64,000 nucleotides of DNA from Thalassia testudinum (GCA_037157565.1 JAZHRO010000012.1:56907501-56971500); one strand, 5' to 3'. Counted from the first letter of the stretch, positions 1-11,614 are shown. The notes: generated from the letters alone by a model not told the origin. Translations and numbers: made by a program.

Positions 1-486
1 CAACTATGTCATAAGACGCGCAATCTGTGAAAAACCCCTGATGAACCATCTGTAGTAGCCTGCCAGTCCCAGGAAACTGCGAATCTCAGTGACTGAACGC
101 GGTCTCTCCCACCTGAGCACTGCCTCGACCTTGGCTGGGTCCACCGCCAAGCCGTCCCCAGAGATCACATGGCCTAAGAAGGTCACCTCCCCCAACCAGA
201 ACTCGCACTTGCTGTATTTGGCATACAGCCTACGTCGTCTCAGTGTGTCCAGAACCATCTGCAAGTGCTGTCCATGCTGCGTCTGATCTCGAGAATAGAT
301 GAGTACATCATCAATGAATACCACCACAAACTGGTCCAAGTACGGCCTAAATACCCTGTTCATCAGGTCCATGAAAGCAGCGGGGGCATTGGTCAGCCCA
401 AACGGCATGACCAAAAACTCGTAGTGTCCGTACCGGGTGCGGAAAGCTGTCTTGGAGACGTCTGCCTCCCTAATCCTCAACTGGTG
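1..486 (-). pseudogene. Ty3 reverse transcriptase fragment (Tekay-like), truncated by the window edge
   Basis: About 160 codons are open on the minus strand. They include the [10 protein letters not shown] block and the catalytic FIDDVL motif (near 301-318), then the LGHVIS and [14 protein letters not shown] blocks typical of Ty3 RT. The reading resumes across the solo LTR at 2221, where the upstream half of the palm ([16 protein letters not shown]) is found. The RNase H and integrase expected downstream lie left of position 1. Confidence 0.9.
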
Positions 487-491
487 GTATC
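487..491. repeat. Target site duplication GTATC, left of the solo LTR
   Basis: Direct match to GTATC at 2216-2220; the sequence occurs once in the uninterrupted RT reading (GGATAC codons of the DLRPGY block). Confidence 0.9.
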
Positions 492-900
492 TGTTGGTGC
501 TAGAGCACCACGATCATTTGTTTTGATGATAACAAAACACGTGTCATTTAATATTTGCGCTTTGAGTCTAAGATTTCAGGTCAATCGCAAATGGATACGT
601 GATTAGATGGAGTTCGAGCTCGCATCCAGGATGGATTGGACGAGCTTGATGGAAAACAGAGGAGATTCGCGAGGAGCGATAGATTAAAGATGGAAGGAAA
701 TGAAGAATATGATAGATTTCCTTCTTTTGTACTTGTTGTATTTTTCGTTTCTTTTGTTGCACTTTATTTCCTTAGATAATTCATGTTAAAGAGCCTCAAA
801 GTACCCTAACAGTAGTCCTAGGAACACCTGCACAACCCTAGGATACTTAGGTTTTCTATAGAATACTTAGAAAACCAATATAGGGTTCAAACAGAGTTTC

Positions 901-1442
901 CAGACGTCTAATTCCCAAATCAGACGTCTGATAAAGTATTTTAAGACGTCTGACTGTTGTTTCAGACGTCTGATAACTATTAGGTTGGACATAGTTAGTT
1001 CTGTCTGATTAAATCAGACGTCCAGACCTTAGACCAGACGTCTTAGGAGACGTTTAATGGATTTACCAGACGTTCAATTAGTGGACCGTTGGCTGGCTTA
1101 GCAAACACTCAAGATATGACCGTTAGAGCCTTATCAGATGTCCATAGGACTGTCCAGACGTCTGATAATTGACCGTTTTGCCTCGGCTGACCCAAAATCT
1201 CTTCTTAAAGATTTTCTAGCCGTTGCAACGTTTGGAAAATCCATTCCCACAGTAAAAGTAGGTTTCCAGACGTCCAGACATAGTGCCAGACGTCCTATAT
1301 GTCGTCTGATGGACTTGCGCTAGAACCTTGTTTAGATCTGATTCAAGTCAGGAAGAGACCCGTCCAAAATCAGACGTCTGACCTTGGAATCAGACGTCTT
1401 AAAGTGAACTTCCAGATGTCTGATGCCAGAATTAGACGTCTG
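901..1442. repeat. Phased array of CAGACGTCTG palindromes in the U3 part of the solo LTR
   Basis: AGACGTCT or close variants start at 902, 922, 944, 964, 1016, 1036, 1048, 1068, 1136, 1156, 1268, 1288, 1300, 1372, 1392, 1414 and 1434. Nine are perfect. Spacings fall into modules of 20-22-20 (902 and 1372 sets) and 20-12-20 (1016 set; a partial copy at 1268). The sequences between sites differ, so this is not a simple tandem repeat. The array lies 110-650 bp upstream of the TATA box. Confidence 0.9.
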
Positions 1443-1553
1443 ATAAGCCTGTCAGAGCAATGATTGTTCCTGATTTCGGGCTGATTCTTTTGGGCTTTGT
1501 TCCCAACGGCTATAGAACCCTTCCTAAGCCTTCCAAAGCCTTCCTAAGGCCTC

Positions 1554-1560
1554 TATAAAT
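1554..1560 (+). promoter_or_regulatory. TATA box of the solo LTR
   Basis: TATAAAT inside the self-complementary context CCTCTATAAATAGAGG. It is followed by an untranslated stretch and lies about two thirds of the way through the LTR, as expected for the U3/R boundary of a plus-strand element. Confidence 0.65.
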
Positions 1561-2215
1561 AGAGGGGAACCTTTGCAACACATATACACACCTAGAGACA
1601 CCAAGATACACAAGAAACACTTTGTAATACACTTTCCACTCTCTTGTGTCCTAAGTTAGCTCTTGCTCTCCAAGCTCAAGCTCCATTCTCTTGAGAGCAT
1701 CAAGCTGTTGCTCACCCGCTCTCCCGCCGTTGTTCACGAGAGCGAAGTTGCACCGTCGTGTGGCTCACGCACCGTATCATCAACTCGACGCACTCCTTGC
1801 AAAGGGGAGTTTCCTAATTCCTATAAAAGCTAGGTTCATAATTACTTTGTTGGCTCTATAGGATTACTTGTTTATTTTATCTTTTGGTTGGGTATTCGCT
1901 TTGCGAATTCCCGTCTCCTTCGTGAGACAAAATCCTTCTCGTGGAGAGAAGGGGTTGAGGTACGCTACCCTCGTTTAAGTAGCGTGGTTGTATTGAGGTT
2001 GAATCACCCTCGTTTAAAGTGATTCGGTTTAGTGGATTTTGATCAACTTGGTTGATCGGAAAATCCTAACTTGAGAGGGTTAGGTGGTGGTTTTCACCCG
2101 GTTTGGGTTTCCACCTATAAATTCTTGTGTATCTTGTGTGATTGCTTATTTGTAAGATTATATTTCAATTCCGCAATTATTACGTCACCCCCTCCTGGTA
2201 GGGCAGGAAACTTCA

Positions 2216-2220
2216 GTATC
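2216..2220. repeat. Target site duplication GTATC, right of the solo LTR
   Basis: Matches 487-491 exactly. Confidence 0.9.
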
Positions 2221-3288
2221 CAGGCCTCAAGTCGACCTTGGAGAACACCGTGGCACCTTGCAACTGGTCAAACAAGTCATCGATCCTCGGCAGCGGATAT
2301 CTGTTCTTGATGGTGACCCTATTCAGCTGTCGGTAGTCCACACAAAGGCGTAGGGTACCATCCTTCTTCACAAACAGTACCGAGGCTCCCTAGGAAGACG
2401 CACTGGGCCTCACGAAGCCCTTCTCCAAAAGATCCTGCAACTGAGACTTGAGCTCTCGTAGCTCAAGCGGTGCTATCCGGTATGGTGCGGTGGAGATAGG
2501 GCTGGTCCCTGGTACTAGTGAGATCTCAAACTCGATCTCACGCTCGGGCGGTAGTCCTGGTAACTCATATGGGAACACGTCAGGGTACTCTTTGACCACC
2601 GGGATGCTCTGGAAGTCTGCCACAGGGCTGGGCTCTGCCACCACACAAGTTAGGAAGCCCTCACACCCCTGGCTCAAAAGTCTCACCACCCGAAGTGCCG
2701 AAATGCACCTGAAGCCTCCGTCCACTGGCTCTCCGTGAAACTCGAAAGAAGGCAACTCCGGTATGGAGAAGACGATCTTCCTCTCAAAACAGTCCACCAA
2801 AGCATGGTAAGCGGACAGCCAGTCCATCCCCAGAATTACGCCAAAGTCCTCCATCTGTATCATAATCAGGTCAGCTGGCTGACTATGTCCCCCAACCCTG
2901 ACCTCGCAACCTGTGTACACCTCCTCATCCACAAACAGCTGACCACTCGGACCTCTGATTACGAACAGATTCTCTAACAGCGTATAGTCCTAGCCCAAAC
3001 TAACTGCGAAACTGGCTACGACAAACAAGTGCGTAGCGTCAGAATCGAAAAGTGTGTAAACGAGTCTGCCGAAAACTGAAACCATATCTGCCACCACCGA
3101 TCCCGAAGCTCTGGCATCCCTGTGTGTCAGGGCGTTGATACGCCCCTCAGTTCTAGGTGCGGACGAAGCAGCCACACTCTGCGTCGGACGGGTAGGTGCT
3201 GGCCGGTACCCTCCTCGTGACTGCTCTCCTCCTCCTCGTGTCTGGGAACCGCGGGCTCCTGCGTGCCCTCCCAGTGCTCGGCGCGGGA
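2221..3288 (-). pseudogene. Tekay-like aspartic protease and start of reverse transcriptase
   Basis: Reading leftwards, the minus strand encodes the retroviral-type protease, whose active-site block reads LFDSDATHLF (3032-3046) instead of the usual DSGAT, then a TAG, then GMDWLSAYHALVDC and the linker to RT (VVKEYPDVFPYELPGLPPEREIEF). A second TAG near 2390 replaces the Trp of the conserved W-G-A/S block, after which VDYRQLNR and KVDLRPGY continue to the solo-LTR boundary. Upstream, the gag C-terminus ends at the Athila boundary. The protease damage alone should abolish polyprotein processing. Confidence 0.88.
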
Positions 3289-3293
3289 AGTAT
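3289..3293. repeat. Target site duplication AGTAT, left of Athila
   Basis: Identical to 14235-14239 and immediately outside the LTR end. Confidence 0.9.
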
Positions 3294-4639
3294 TGACGTG
3301 CTCTTGTGCGTGTGTGTTAAGAGGTGTCGTTATAGTCGCACTTGATACGTCGGTTTTAAAAGAAGTAAACGGAGGTGAGTTCGAGTGTCGGTCTCGGGGA
3401 GGCATGGAAATCGGATTTTGTTTATCACTTGTCACGAAAGATGCGGAGTTTTGCTTGCGAAAGAGACGGTTTTGAAAAGCGAGAGCGAGAGATAGAGAGA
3501 GAGAGTTTAGGGTTAGATGCACTTTGAACAGAAATTAAAATGGCGATTGAACGAAAAATAATTTCATTAAACATGCATTCATAGCTCATAGCTTACAACA
3601 TTAAATACATGCTTTAACAAAAGTAAATGAAAGCTTGAAAGAGAGAGAGATGGAGAGAGTGGAGAGCGACGAGGCAGCCATGGCGGTGGAGGAGGCTCCG
3701 TCCGCGGCTCGTCGTCTCCGACGATTACAAGAGTGCCTAAAGCCAGCTAAGAGAGAAGTGGAGTAGTTGCAAGTGGGAGAGTATGTCTTGAATGGTGGTA
3801 GAAGGGGGTTTAAATAGAGTTAAGGGCTTCCTAAAAGAAAAATGGGCTTTAGCGACATCCGGAGCGTCGCTAAAATCGCTTCCACAAACGTCGGTGAAGC
3901 CCTCCTGCCGCCGGTCAGTTGCCCGCCCCGGTCTTCCTCTTCGCGCAATCCGTGGCCGCTGAACTCTATCGGACGGCTGAGAGCCTTCTTCTCCCGCGCT
4001 GAGATCGCTCCTTGGGCGCGCGTGCGCGCTCGCGTGGGCGCTCGTGGGCTGTCGTCGCACCGCTTGGCGAGATCATGGCCGCCCGCTGCTGATCGGGCGG
4101 CCCAATTTTTCCGCGCCCCCTCGCTCGCCTTCAAAATCCGCTCCGCGCGGCTCGAGCGGGCGTCGCGGCGATGCGGGCGTGCGCGCTAACCGTTGCGCCA
4201 CGCCCGCGCTTTGTCGCGGCGACCGCGGGCGAGCGCACAGATCTCGGTCGTTCGATCGAAGATCGACAGCCGAGATTTGTCCTTGGCCGGCTGAGGGTGT
4301 CCGTGCTGTGGGGGCGGGCTGACGTGGCGCTCTCTGGGCCGTTGATCTTCAGATCAATGGTCAGAATTTCTTGGGCCCATTGTGGGAGCTCCGGATGTCG
4401 GATTTGACCGATCTTGAGTCCGTTGGAATCCGTTCGTCGTTCTGAATCCATCCGTGTGATCCGATTGCTCATCTAAGGCCTGCTTTGACAAATGCTTTAC
4501 ACAAATGGCCATTAATACAGTTTATAAGCAATCTTGGTACTTGATGCATGTAATGCTCCTATTCTACTTATGTTGTGCTTTTTATTCTAAAGATGGGCCA
4601 TATTCAACCTAATTATTACCCCCTTGTGTGGTGTTATCA
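3294..4639 (-). repeat. Athila 3' LTR
   Basis: This 1,346-bp block matches 12820-14234 along its length, with scattered substitutions and small indels. For example, a stretch of about 20 bp present near 13045 in the other copy is missing here. Both copies share GA-rich tracts, a GC-rich middle and the terminal sequence GTGTTATCA. Confidence 0.95.
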
Positions 4640-4652
4640 TACCCCCATGCTT
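4640..4652 (-). promoter_or_regulatory. Polypurine tract of Athila
   Basis: On the minus strand AGCATGGGGGTA abuts the 3' LTR start TGATAACACC. This is the position of the plus-strand primer for reverse transcription. Confidence 0.85.
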
Positions 4653-6008
4653 ACTCCTTGCTAGTCCCTAGCAAGGTTTATTCTAGCCTTTATTTCCTTG
4701 GAGAATTCAAGAAGTAATTGCTTAGGCACTTCGTTACTTGTCAATAAGAGGAAATATACGAAGATCTTAATCTACAAAGACTAAGCAGCGCCCAAGTGTC
4801 TGCCAAAATACGAATCGCCTGAATCCTTGCTTTAATGTATATATAACTATACATATGTATACGTATATATATGTATATTTTCTTAGAATTTTTTCGAAAT
4901 TCAGTGTGGGTTGGTAACTTTTTACAGCTACCCAATTCACCCAAAACTCGGTCAAAACCCTAAGTGCTAAGCATCTTGGTGTGAATGTTGTGATAGACTC
5001 ACTTAACGGTAATTGAGACAGACTTCGAGTTTCTACGCCTCTAGGTGACCGAAAAAGAAATTATTTTTGCCTGAAGGTGTATTTGTTCGATTGGTAGCTT
5101 TCTCCCTACGTTCGTTTTACTTGGGGTCAACACAAGGATTTTCCAGTGTATATCTCCTCGGCTTGTACTACTTCCCCACTTCTTCCTTAGGTGTTTTGGT
5201 CTTTTTTGTGCAATTATTAAGTTGGGCTCTGGACAACCGACCAATGGACTGTTACCCACGATCACTTGCCAGCCATACTTGTGCGGTGAAGTGTGGTTTA
5301 TTTTCTTTTCTTCTTCTTCCCCTTTTTTTTTCCGTAGGTGGCTTCCCTGATCTCAAATGTACCTAGAGGCAGCGAAAACGAAATGGCTTGTGGCTGGGTT
5401 CTGAACAACCTGCCAATGGGCTGTTACCTACGATAACTTGCCAGCCATACAACCCTAGAGAGTTCATTAGCTACCTAATTTCTGTCAAAATATCCGAGAA
5501 GTGAGTCTATGCAAAAATGTGTGCAGATGCTTAGACTCAAAGTTTTCCTAAGTTAGAGGGTGAGTTGATAAGTCGTATACTTATTACCTTATTTAGTAGG
5601 TGGATTAGAATAGCTTAAAGTTGCAAGGATTCACAGCTAAATCCATATTTTAACGGACACCAGAGCTTATTAAGCCTGAAGGCCTGAAAAGTCTAAGTGT
5701 TTAAGTTCTTTTTGTATTATTTCCCACTATTGACAAGTTTCTAATGCCTAAGTTTTCTTCCTAAATTCAATTTCTTTTATTTTATTTTAGTTAATTAATT
5801 CAGACTGATTAATTAAGCTCAGGATTATGCAATTTACCATCCCCCCCATGCTTAAGTTGGACAATGTCCTCATTGGCAAATACATGGATGCAAAAGGGTT
5901 CAAAAAAATAGTACCTGAGTGATGTAAACTACCAGATCAGTCTGAATCCTCTGGGTTGCCTCCCAAGAAGCGCTGAGTTTAAAGCCTCCAGCTGGGCGGT
6001 GCTTGGTG
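4653..6008 (-). other. Athila non-coding region between integrase and 3' LTR, with an internal polypurine tract and a 44-bp direct repeat
   Basis: No long reading frame is present where some Athila elements carry an env-like gene. A second purine tract, TTAAGCATGGGGGGGATGG on the minus strand (about 5839-5856), lies just after the end of pol. Two 44-bp direct repeats (5235-5278 and 5407-5450) differ at only five positions. An alternating AT/TA tract lies near 4837-4878. Confidence 0.75.
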
Positions 6009-6553
6009 TCAGCCCTCAACGAAGGTGACACTTTCCTTGGGGGGTACCTGGGCCAGGAAATGCTTCAATCTTTGACCATTGACTGTAAAGGTGTGCCCGG
6101 TGTTAAGATCCGTGATTTCAACCGCCCCATTAGAATAGGGCTTGACCACCTGAAATGGTCCTGTCCATTTGGACCTGAGTTTCCCTGGGAAGAGTTTCAG
6201 GCGTGCATCAAACAACCAGACTTGTTGGTTCGGCTCAAAGGTTTTTCTATGAATGAGTCGGTCATGGACGGCTTTCATTTTCTCCTTATATAGCCGACTA
6301 TTGTCAAAGGAGTCCTAACGAATTTCTTCGAGCTCAGATAATTGAAGCGTCCTTTGCGCACCGGCTAACTGGGGATCCATGTTACATTGCTTGACAGCCC
6401 AGTAAGCCTGGTGTTCCAATTCGACAGGGAGATGGCAAGCTTTGCCAAAGACCAAGCGATAAGGCGACATGCCTATCGGGGTCTTAAAAGCGGTCCTGTA
6501 TGCCCACAGGGCATCATCAAGTCGTGTGGACCAGTCTTTCCTGTCAGGTCTCA
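6009..6553 (-). pseudogene. Athila integrase C-terminal part, frameshifted and with a stop
   Basis: After the frameshift near 6551 the other frame reads [21 protein letters not shown] and [17 protein letters not shown], both hallmark Athila integrase segments. A TAG near 6313 interrupts it, and the same frame then continues with KWTGPFQVVKPYSNGAVEI, the C-terminal integrase fold, to the stop at 6009. Confidence 0.9.
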
Positions 6554-9184
6554 AGTCTTCTGTAAAATGTTCTTGATTTGTCTGTTTGAGACCTCAGTCT
6601 GCCCATTTGTTTGTGGATGATACGGGGTGACAATGCGGTGGTTTACCCCGTATTTTCTAAGTAGGGTACGGAATTGGGAATGGATAAAATGGCTTCCACC
6701 ATCACTGATCATGGCCTTGGGTATTCCAAACCGGGGAAAGATGTTCTTCTTCACAAAGTCCATGACCGTCCTGTGATCACATCGTCGAGTGGCGACAGCT
6801 TCAATCCACTTGGAAACATAGTCTACCAAGATCAGGATGTACTCGAAGCCGTTGGATGGTGGAAAGGGGTCCATAAAATTGATACCCCAAACGTCGAAGA
6901 TTTCGACAATTAAAACAGGCTGAAGGGGCATCATATCTTTCTTGGTCATGGTCCCCAGTGTTTGGCATCGTGAGCAAGTCTTGGCAAAGATGTGTGCATC
7001 CTTAAATAGGGACGGCCAATAAAATCCAGACTGCAAAACTTTTGCAGCTGTTTTCTTGCCAGAGAAATGGCCGCCACACGCTTGGTCATGACAAAAGAAA
7101 AGCACACTTTGAACTTCGTCTTCGGGGATGCACCTCCTGATGATCTGATCAGCACAGAGGCGAAACAGCATGGGATCATCCCAGAAATAGTGCTTGGCCT
7201 CAGCCAAGAACATGTCCCGTTGCTGTCTGGGCCAGCTGTGCGGGGTTTGTCCTATAACCAGGTAGTTGACATAGTCAGCATACCATAGCATTTTCTTGTC
7301 TTGCACGGCTAGGATGTGTTCATCGGGGAAGGTATCAGATAGAGGTAGGGAGGGTCCAATGTGGTCTGGATGAAGTCTTGACAGGTGGTCAGCCACCACA
7401 TTTTTTGATCTGGCCTTGTCTCGGATTTCCAGGTCAAATTCCTGCAAAAGCAGGATCCATCTGATGAGCCTGGGTTTTGCATCCTTTTTGGCCAACAGGT
7501 GCCGGATGGCTGAATGGTCGGTGTAGATAGTCACGTGGGATCCCAGCAAGTATGATCGGAATTTTTCCAGTCCAAAGACTACAGCGAGCAACTCTTTTTC
7601 TGTGACCGTATAATTACGTTGGGCCTCGTCCAACGTTTTGCTCGCGTAGTAGATCACCACGGGCTTCTTGTCTTGCCTTTGTCCCAGGACAGCGCTTATG
7701 GCAAAATCTGATGCGTCACACATAATCTCAAAATCCTGGGACCAGTCTGGGGGTTGAAGTACAGGTGCCATGGAGACTAAGTCTCGAAAGGTGTGATAAG
7801 CCTGGATGCAATCAGGAGACATGTGGAAAGTGGCGTCGTTGGCTAGAAGGTCAGTCAAGGGTTTGGAAAGTTTGGAAAAGTCTTTGATGAACCTTCGGTA
7901 GAAGCCAACATGTCCTAGGAAAGAGAGAATCTGTCGGACCGAACTAGGTGGAGGAAGTTTGGAACTTAAATCAACCTTAGCTCGATCTACCTCGATGCCC
8001 CTATGCGAAACGATGTGTCCGAGGACAATTCCTTTTTGAACCATAAAATGGCTCTTTTCCCAACTTACCACCAAGTTAACCTCGATACATCGTTTCAGGA
8101 TTTTCTCCAAGTTGCTCAAACAATGGTTGAATGAATTCCCGAATACAGAGAAATCATCCATAAAGACCTCCAAGTATTCACCCACCATTTCTGAAAAAAT
8201 GGCTAGCATGCAACGTTGGAAGGTTGCAGGTGCGTTGCATAACCCGAACGGCATTCGACGGAATGCAAACGTGCCATACGGGCAAGTGAATATGGTCTTT
8301 TCCTGATCTTCTGGAGCAATTGCGACTTGGTTATATCCTGAATATCCATCCAGGAAGCAAAAATACTTCTGCCCTGCCAATCTTTCAAGGATTTGGTCAA
8401 TGAATGGCAAGGGGAAGTGGTCCTTCTTAGTGGCTTCATTAAGCTTCCTATAATCAATACACACCCGCCATGCGGTGGTGGTGCGGGTGGGGATGGATTC
8501 GCCATGGTCATTAGTGACAACGGTGAGCCCAGCCTTCTTTGGAACCACTTGAGCGGGGCTCACCCAGGGGCTATCAAAGATAGGGTAGATGATGTCGGCT
8601 TCAAGCCACTTGATAATTTCTTTTTTAACGACCTCCCGCATGTTAGGGTTTAACCGTCTCTGCATCTGGTGGGAAGGTCGGGCCCTGTCTTCTAGGTAAA
8701 TCTTATGGGTGCAATAGGTGGGGCTAATTCCTCTTAAATCCAAAATGGTCCAACCAATGGTGGCCTGATGTTCTGAAAGGGTCGCAGTCAACCTGAGTTC
8801 CTGATCCTTGGTTAGATGAGAATTAATAATCAGTGGGAAGGTCTGGTCAGGTCCCAAGAAGACGTACTTGAGATTCTCGGGCAATGATTTAAGTTCGGGT
8901 GCGGGTGGGACCACAGTCGATGGGAAGGGAAAGGGTGGTAGTTGATCAACATCGATCTCTTCAAATGGTGTCATGTGATGATACTCAGCCTTATAGAGGT
9001 CCACGGGTAATGATGGTGACGGGTCAGAACTACGGGTTTGGTGGTCTGAGACAGAACTGAGGGTGAGGCATTCCTCGAGTAAAGTTTCCATGGGATCATG
9101 TTCCTCAATGTAATCGCAATCAAAAGACTTTGTCGCCCGGAAGATATCCAATTGCATTTTCCTGTCCCCAAAGGCGATTTCCAT
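6551..9184 (-). pseudogene. Athila pol: reverse transcriptase, RNase H and integrase core (877 codons open)
   Basis: The frame runs unbroken for 877 codons. RT occupies roughly residues 180-430, with [24 protein letters not shown] and the catalytic FMDD at 341-344. RNase H follows ([29 protein letters not shown]). The integrase zinc finger (HDQACGGHF...CSRCQ) and core come next. In the core, the first catalytic block reads GINFMDPF where Athila normally has GIDFMGPF, so the first Asp of the DDE triad is Asn. The second Asp (ISDGG) and the Glu (TEVSNRQIK) are kept. It joins the protease in frame through a single TAG at 9257-9259. Confidence 0.95.
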
Positions 9185-9256
9185 ACATCCCGTGTCACAA
9201 TCAATGTTTGCTTTAACCGTAGCTAAGAAAGGTCTGCCTAAAATTATGGGTGCATT

Positions 9257-9706
9257 CTATAATTTTTCAGGGACTTCCATGTCGAGCACCAAAAAGTCGA
9301 CCGGGAAATAGAAGTCCTTGACCCATACAATTACGTCCTCGACAACCCCCTTCGGCGTTTTCACAGATCTATCAGCCAGCTGGATGGTGACAGGGGTTGG
9401 TGTCAGCTCCCCAAAACCAAATTGGTGGTACAGGGTTGTTGGAATTAGATTGATAGAAGCACCTAGGTCCAGGAGCGCTCTATCAAATGTCATGTCCCCG
9501 ATATTGCAGGAAATCAGGGGTGCTCCTGGGTCAGTTTGCTTGAGTGGAAGGTTGCTTGATATCACGAAACTTGCTTGCTCAGAAAGTACAACCTTCCTAG
9601 GTGCTTGCAGTCTCGACTTACGCTTGGGTGTACAGGCATCCTTTAAGAACTTGGTGTAAGCAGGGATGTGTTTAACGGCTTCTAGGAGCGGAATATTAAT
9701 CTGTAC
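9257..9706 (-). pseudogene. Athila aspartic protease
   Basis: The active-site block ALLDLGASINLIP (about 9440-9480) has the DLGAS form typical of Athila rather than DTGAS. The segment VEDVIVWVKDFYFPVDFLVLDME is also typical. The frame is interrupted before (TAA at 9707-9709) and after (TAG at 9257-9259) by single stops, with no change of frame. Confidence 0.92.
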
Positions 9707-11614
9707 TTACTTAAAAATTTCCAACAGCTCCTCAGTTTCCACAATATTCTTCTTTTTCTTAATTGTCTCCAAGGCCTCAGGGTAGGGTGTCTGAATGTGG
9801 ATTGGTTCCATGTCTGGGTCCTTGGTTGGTGCCACTTTTGAGTCGGGTATTTCAACAGGTAAAGTCTCGGGGGGAGTCGGCCATTTGGGATCCTGGGTTT
9901 TGGTGCCGCTTCTTAAGGTCACCGCATTCGCAGAGGCATTGGGGCCATGGGGTGATCCTTGAGGAGACGAGGATGAAGAAGCGCCAAACCCAGGAGGTGT
10001 TTGCGAGGCTGGCTGGACCATGTGAGCCTGCCCGGCGTTGCTTTGGAACCCTTGCGAATTGGGGCCTCTGTTAATTATATTTCACGGGTTCGGTTGTGGT
10101 TGGGAAGGTAGGGATCCTTGTTGTTTACAGTCCAAGAGTTGGCTTAATTGTCCCTTTACCAAGGCCATTTCCTCCTGATGTTTCTGGTTCATGTCAGCCA
10201 TCATCTTTATTAAGGTATCCATTTGGTTTTGTGGGGGAGGGGCCGCCCTATTCTGGTTATATTGGGGTTTACCTGGTGGTCCTTGCTGATAGGGGGTCAA
10301 GTGTGGCTGCTGGTTTGGCTTGGGCTGGTTTTGGAATTGCGGTGGTTTCTGGTTTGTCCAACCAAAGTTGGGGTGGTTACGCCAGCCGGTGTTGTAAGTG
10401 TTGGAGAAAGGGTCAGGTTTCGCATAACCTTGGACGACTTGCACATCTTCTAGGATAGCCGATGTTGATGAAGAGGGAAGGGAGTAATCAAGGGTCGAGG
10501 GAGCAAAGGTCCCTCCCTGGAACGTGGTCGGGGGTTGTTCCAGGTTCAGTTGGGTGAAGGGTTGGGCCAGGTCAACATTATGTGCTCCCTTTGCTAGGGA
10601 GAAAGTCTGCAAGGGGTTCCTGGTCTGATTCAGTAGCTCATCAATCTTTTTGTCTACCAATTCCACTCGATCCAACTTTTTGGCAATGATGTCCATGTCA
10701 ACCATTCCAGAATTTGCTTGCACCTGATAAATCCCGCCACGGGGTTGACTGGACCTGTTAAACTGGTTCATGGAGGCATTGTTGAGCGAATTCTCGCTCA
10801 TAGACTCAAAGAGCTCAAACGCGCTCTCCTCATCTTTGTTTAGGAAGTTTCCCCTGCATGAGGCATCGACGAAGTTCCGTAGGTTGCTGTCCAGACCGTG
10901 GTAAAAGATCTGGGCCAATTGCCACCTTGGGACTTCGTGGTGTGGGCATTTCCTCAAAAGTTCATTAAATCTTTCCCACGCCTCATGAAATTGTTCCCCA
11001 CCCTGGAGTGTGAAGGTAGTGATAGCTCTTCTGAGGGCATTGGTCTTTCTGATGGGGAAGAATTTCTTTAAAAATGCATGCCTCAGTTCTTCCCAGGTGG
11101 TGATGGGTCTACCTAGGGTTCTAAGCCAATGAGAAGCCTTGTCTCTTAATGAGAAAGGGAATATCTTGATTAGAACAATGTCAAGGCTAATGTTCCTAGG
11201 TTTCACCGTTCATACTATGCGGTCGAGATCCTCTAGGTGTTGAAAGGGGTCCTCATTTGAGCTTCCATGAAAGTGGCTCTGGATCAAACTTAAGACGTTT
11301 GGTTTCAACTCAAAATCATCTCCCCCCTCAGGGATCCTAAGGTGTGGCTCGACTCTAATAGCAGAGGGATTATAGAAATCGCGGAGGGGTCTTGGCTGGT
11401 CCTGAAATGACGGTAAATCAAGTGGTGGTTGCCCTGGTATGTCGTGGAAAGGTGGTGGTTATTCTTGCGGGTTCTGTAATCGTTGTTTGGCTTGCATGAT
11501 GGTGTGGATTTGTTGTTGCCGAAGCCGATGGTTAGCATTGATTTGAGCTTGGATGATGGTCATATCGTCTGGTGGGGGTTGATCTTCAGCCTCATCTACC
11601 CTAGGTTCAGCCAT
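9707..11614 (-). pseudogene. Athila gag, three or more in-frame stops
   Basis: The likely start is the ATG near 11614 (MAEPRVDEAEDQPPPDD). The same frame runs through the capsid-like domain (FSLRDKASHWLRTLGRP, WEELRHAFLKKFFP, EAWERFNELLRKCPHH) and a Gln/Pro-rich C-terminus. It is broken by TAA at 11459-11461, TGA near 11213 and TGA at 10082-10084. Because the frame never shifts, the lesions look like point mutations. Confidence 0.9.

Larger units (their letters stand above)
492..2215 (+). mobile_element. Solo LTR, probably of a Copia element with SIRE/Angela-like ends
   Basis: This 1,724-bp block begins TGTTGGTGCTAGAGCACC and ends CTTCA, is flanked on both sides by GTATC, and interrupts the Tekay RT exactly at the GTATC target. 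It encodes nothing. A TATA box in the plus orientation at 1554-1560 gives the direction. Only one LTR is present, so the internal region and second LTR were probably lost by LTR-LTR recombination. The Copia assignment rests only on terminal sequence style and length. Confidence 0.85.

Noticed and set aside
901..1442. The phased palindromes as a simple 20-bp satellite
   Set aside because: The ten bases between sites share no consistent sequence and the steps mix 12, 20 and 22 bp, so a plain satellite does not describe it; a very old decayed one is not fully excluded.
3737..4472. Several 90-115 codon frames in the GC-rich part of the Athila LTR
   Set aside because: The same frames recur in the other LTR with different breaks and have Arg/Ala-rich products; they come from base composition.
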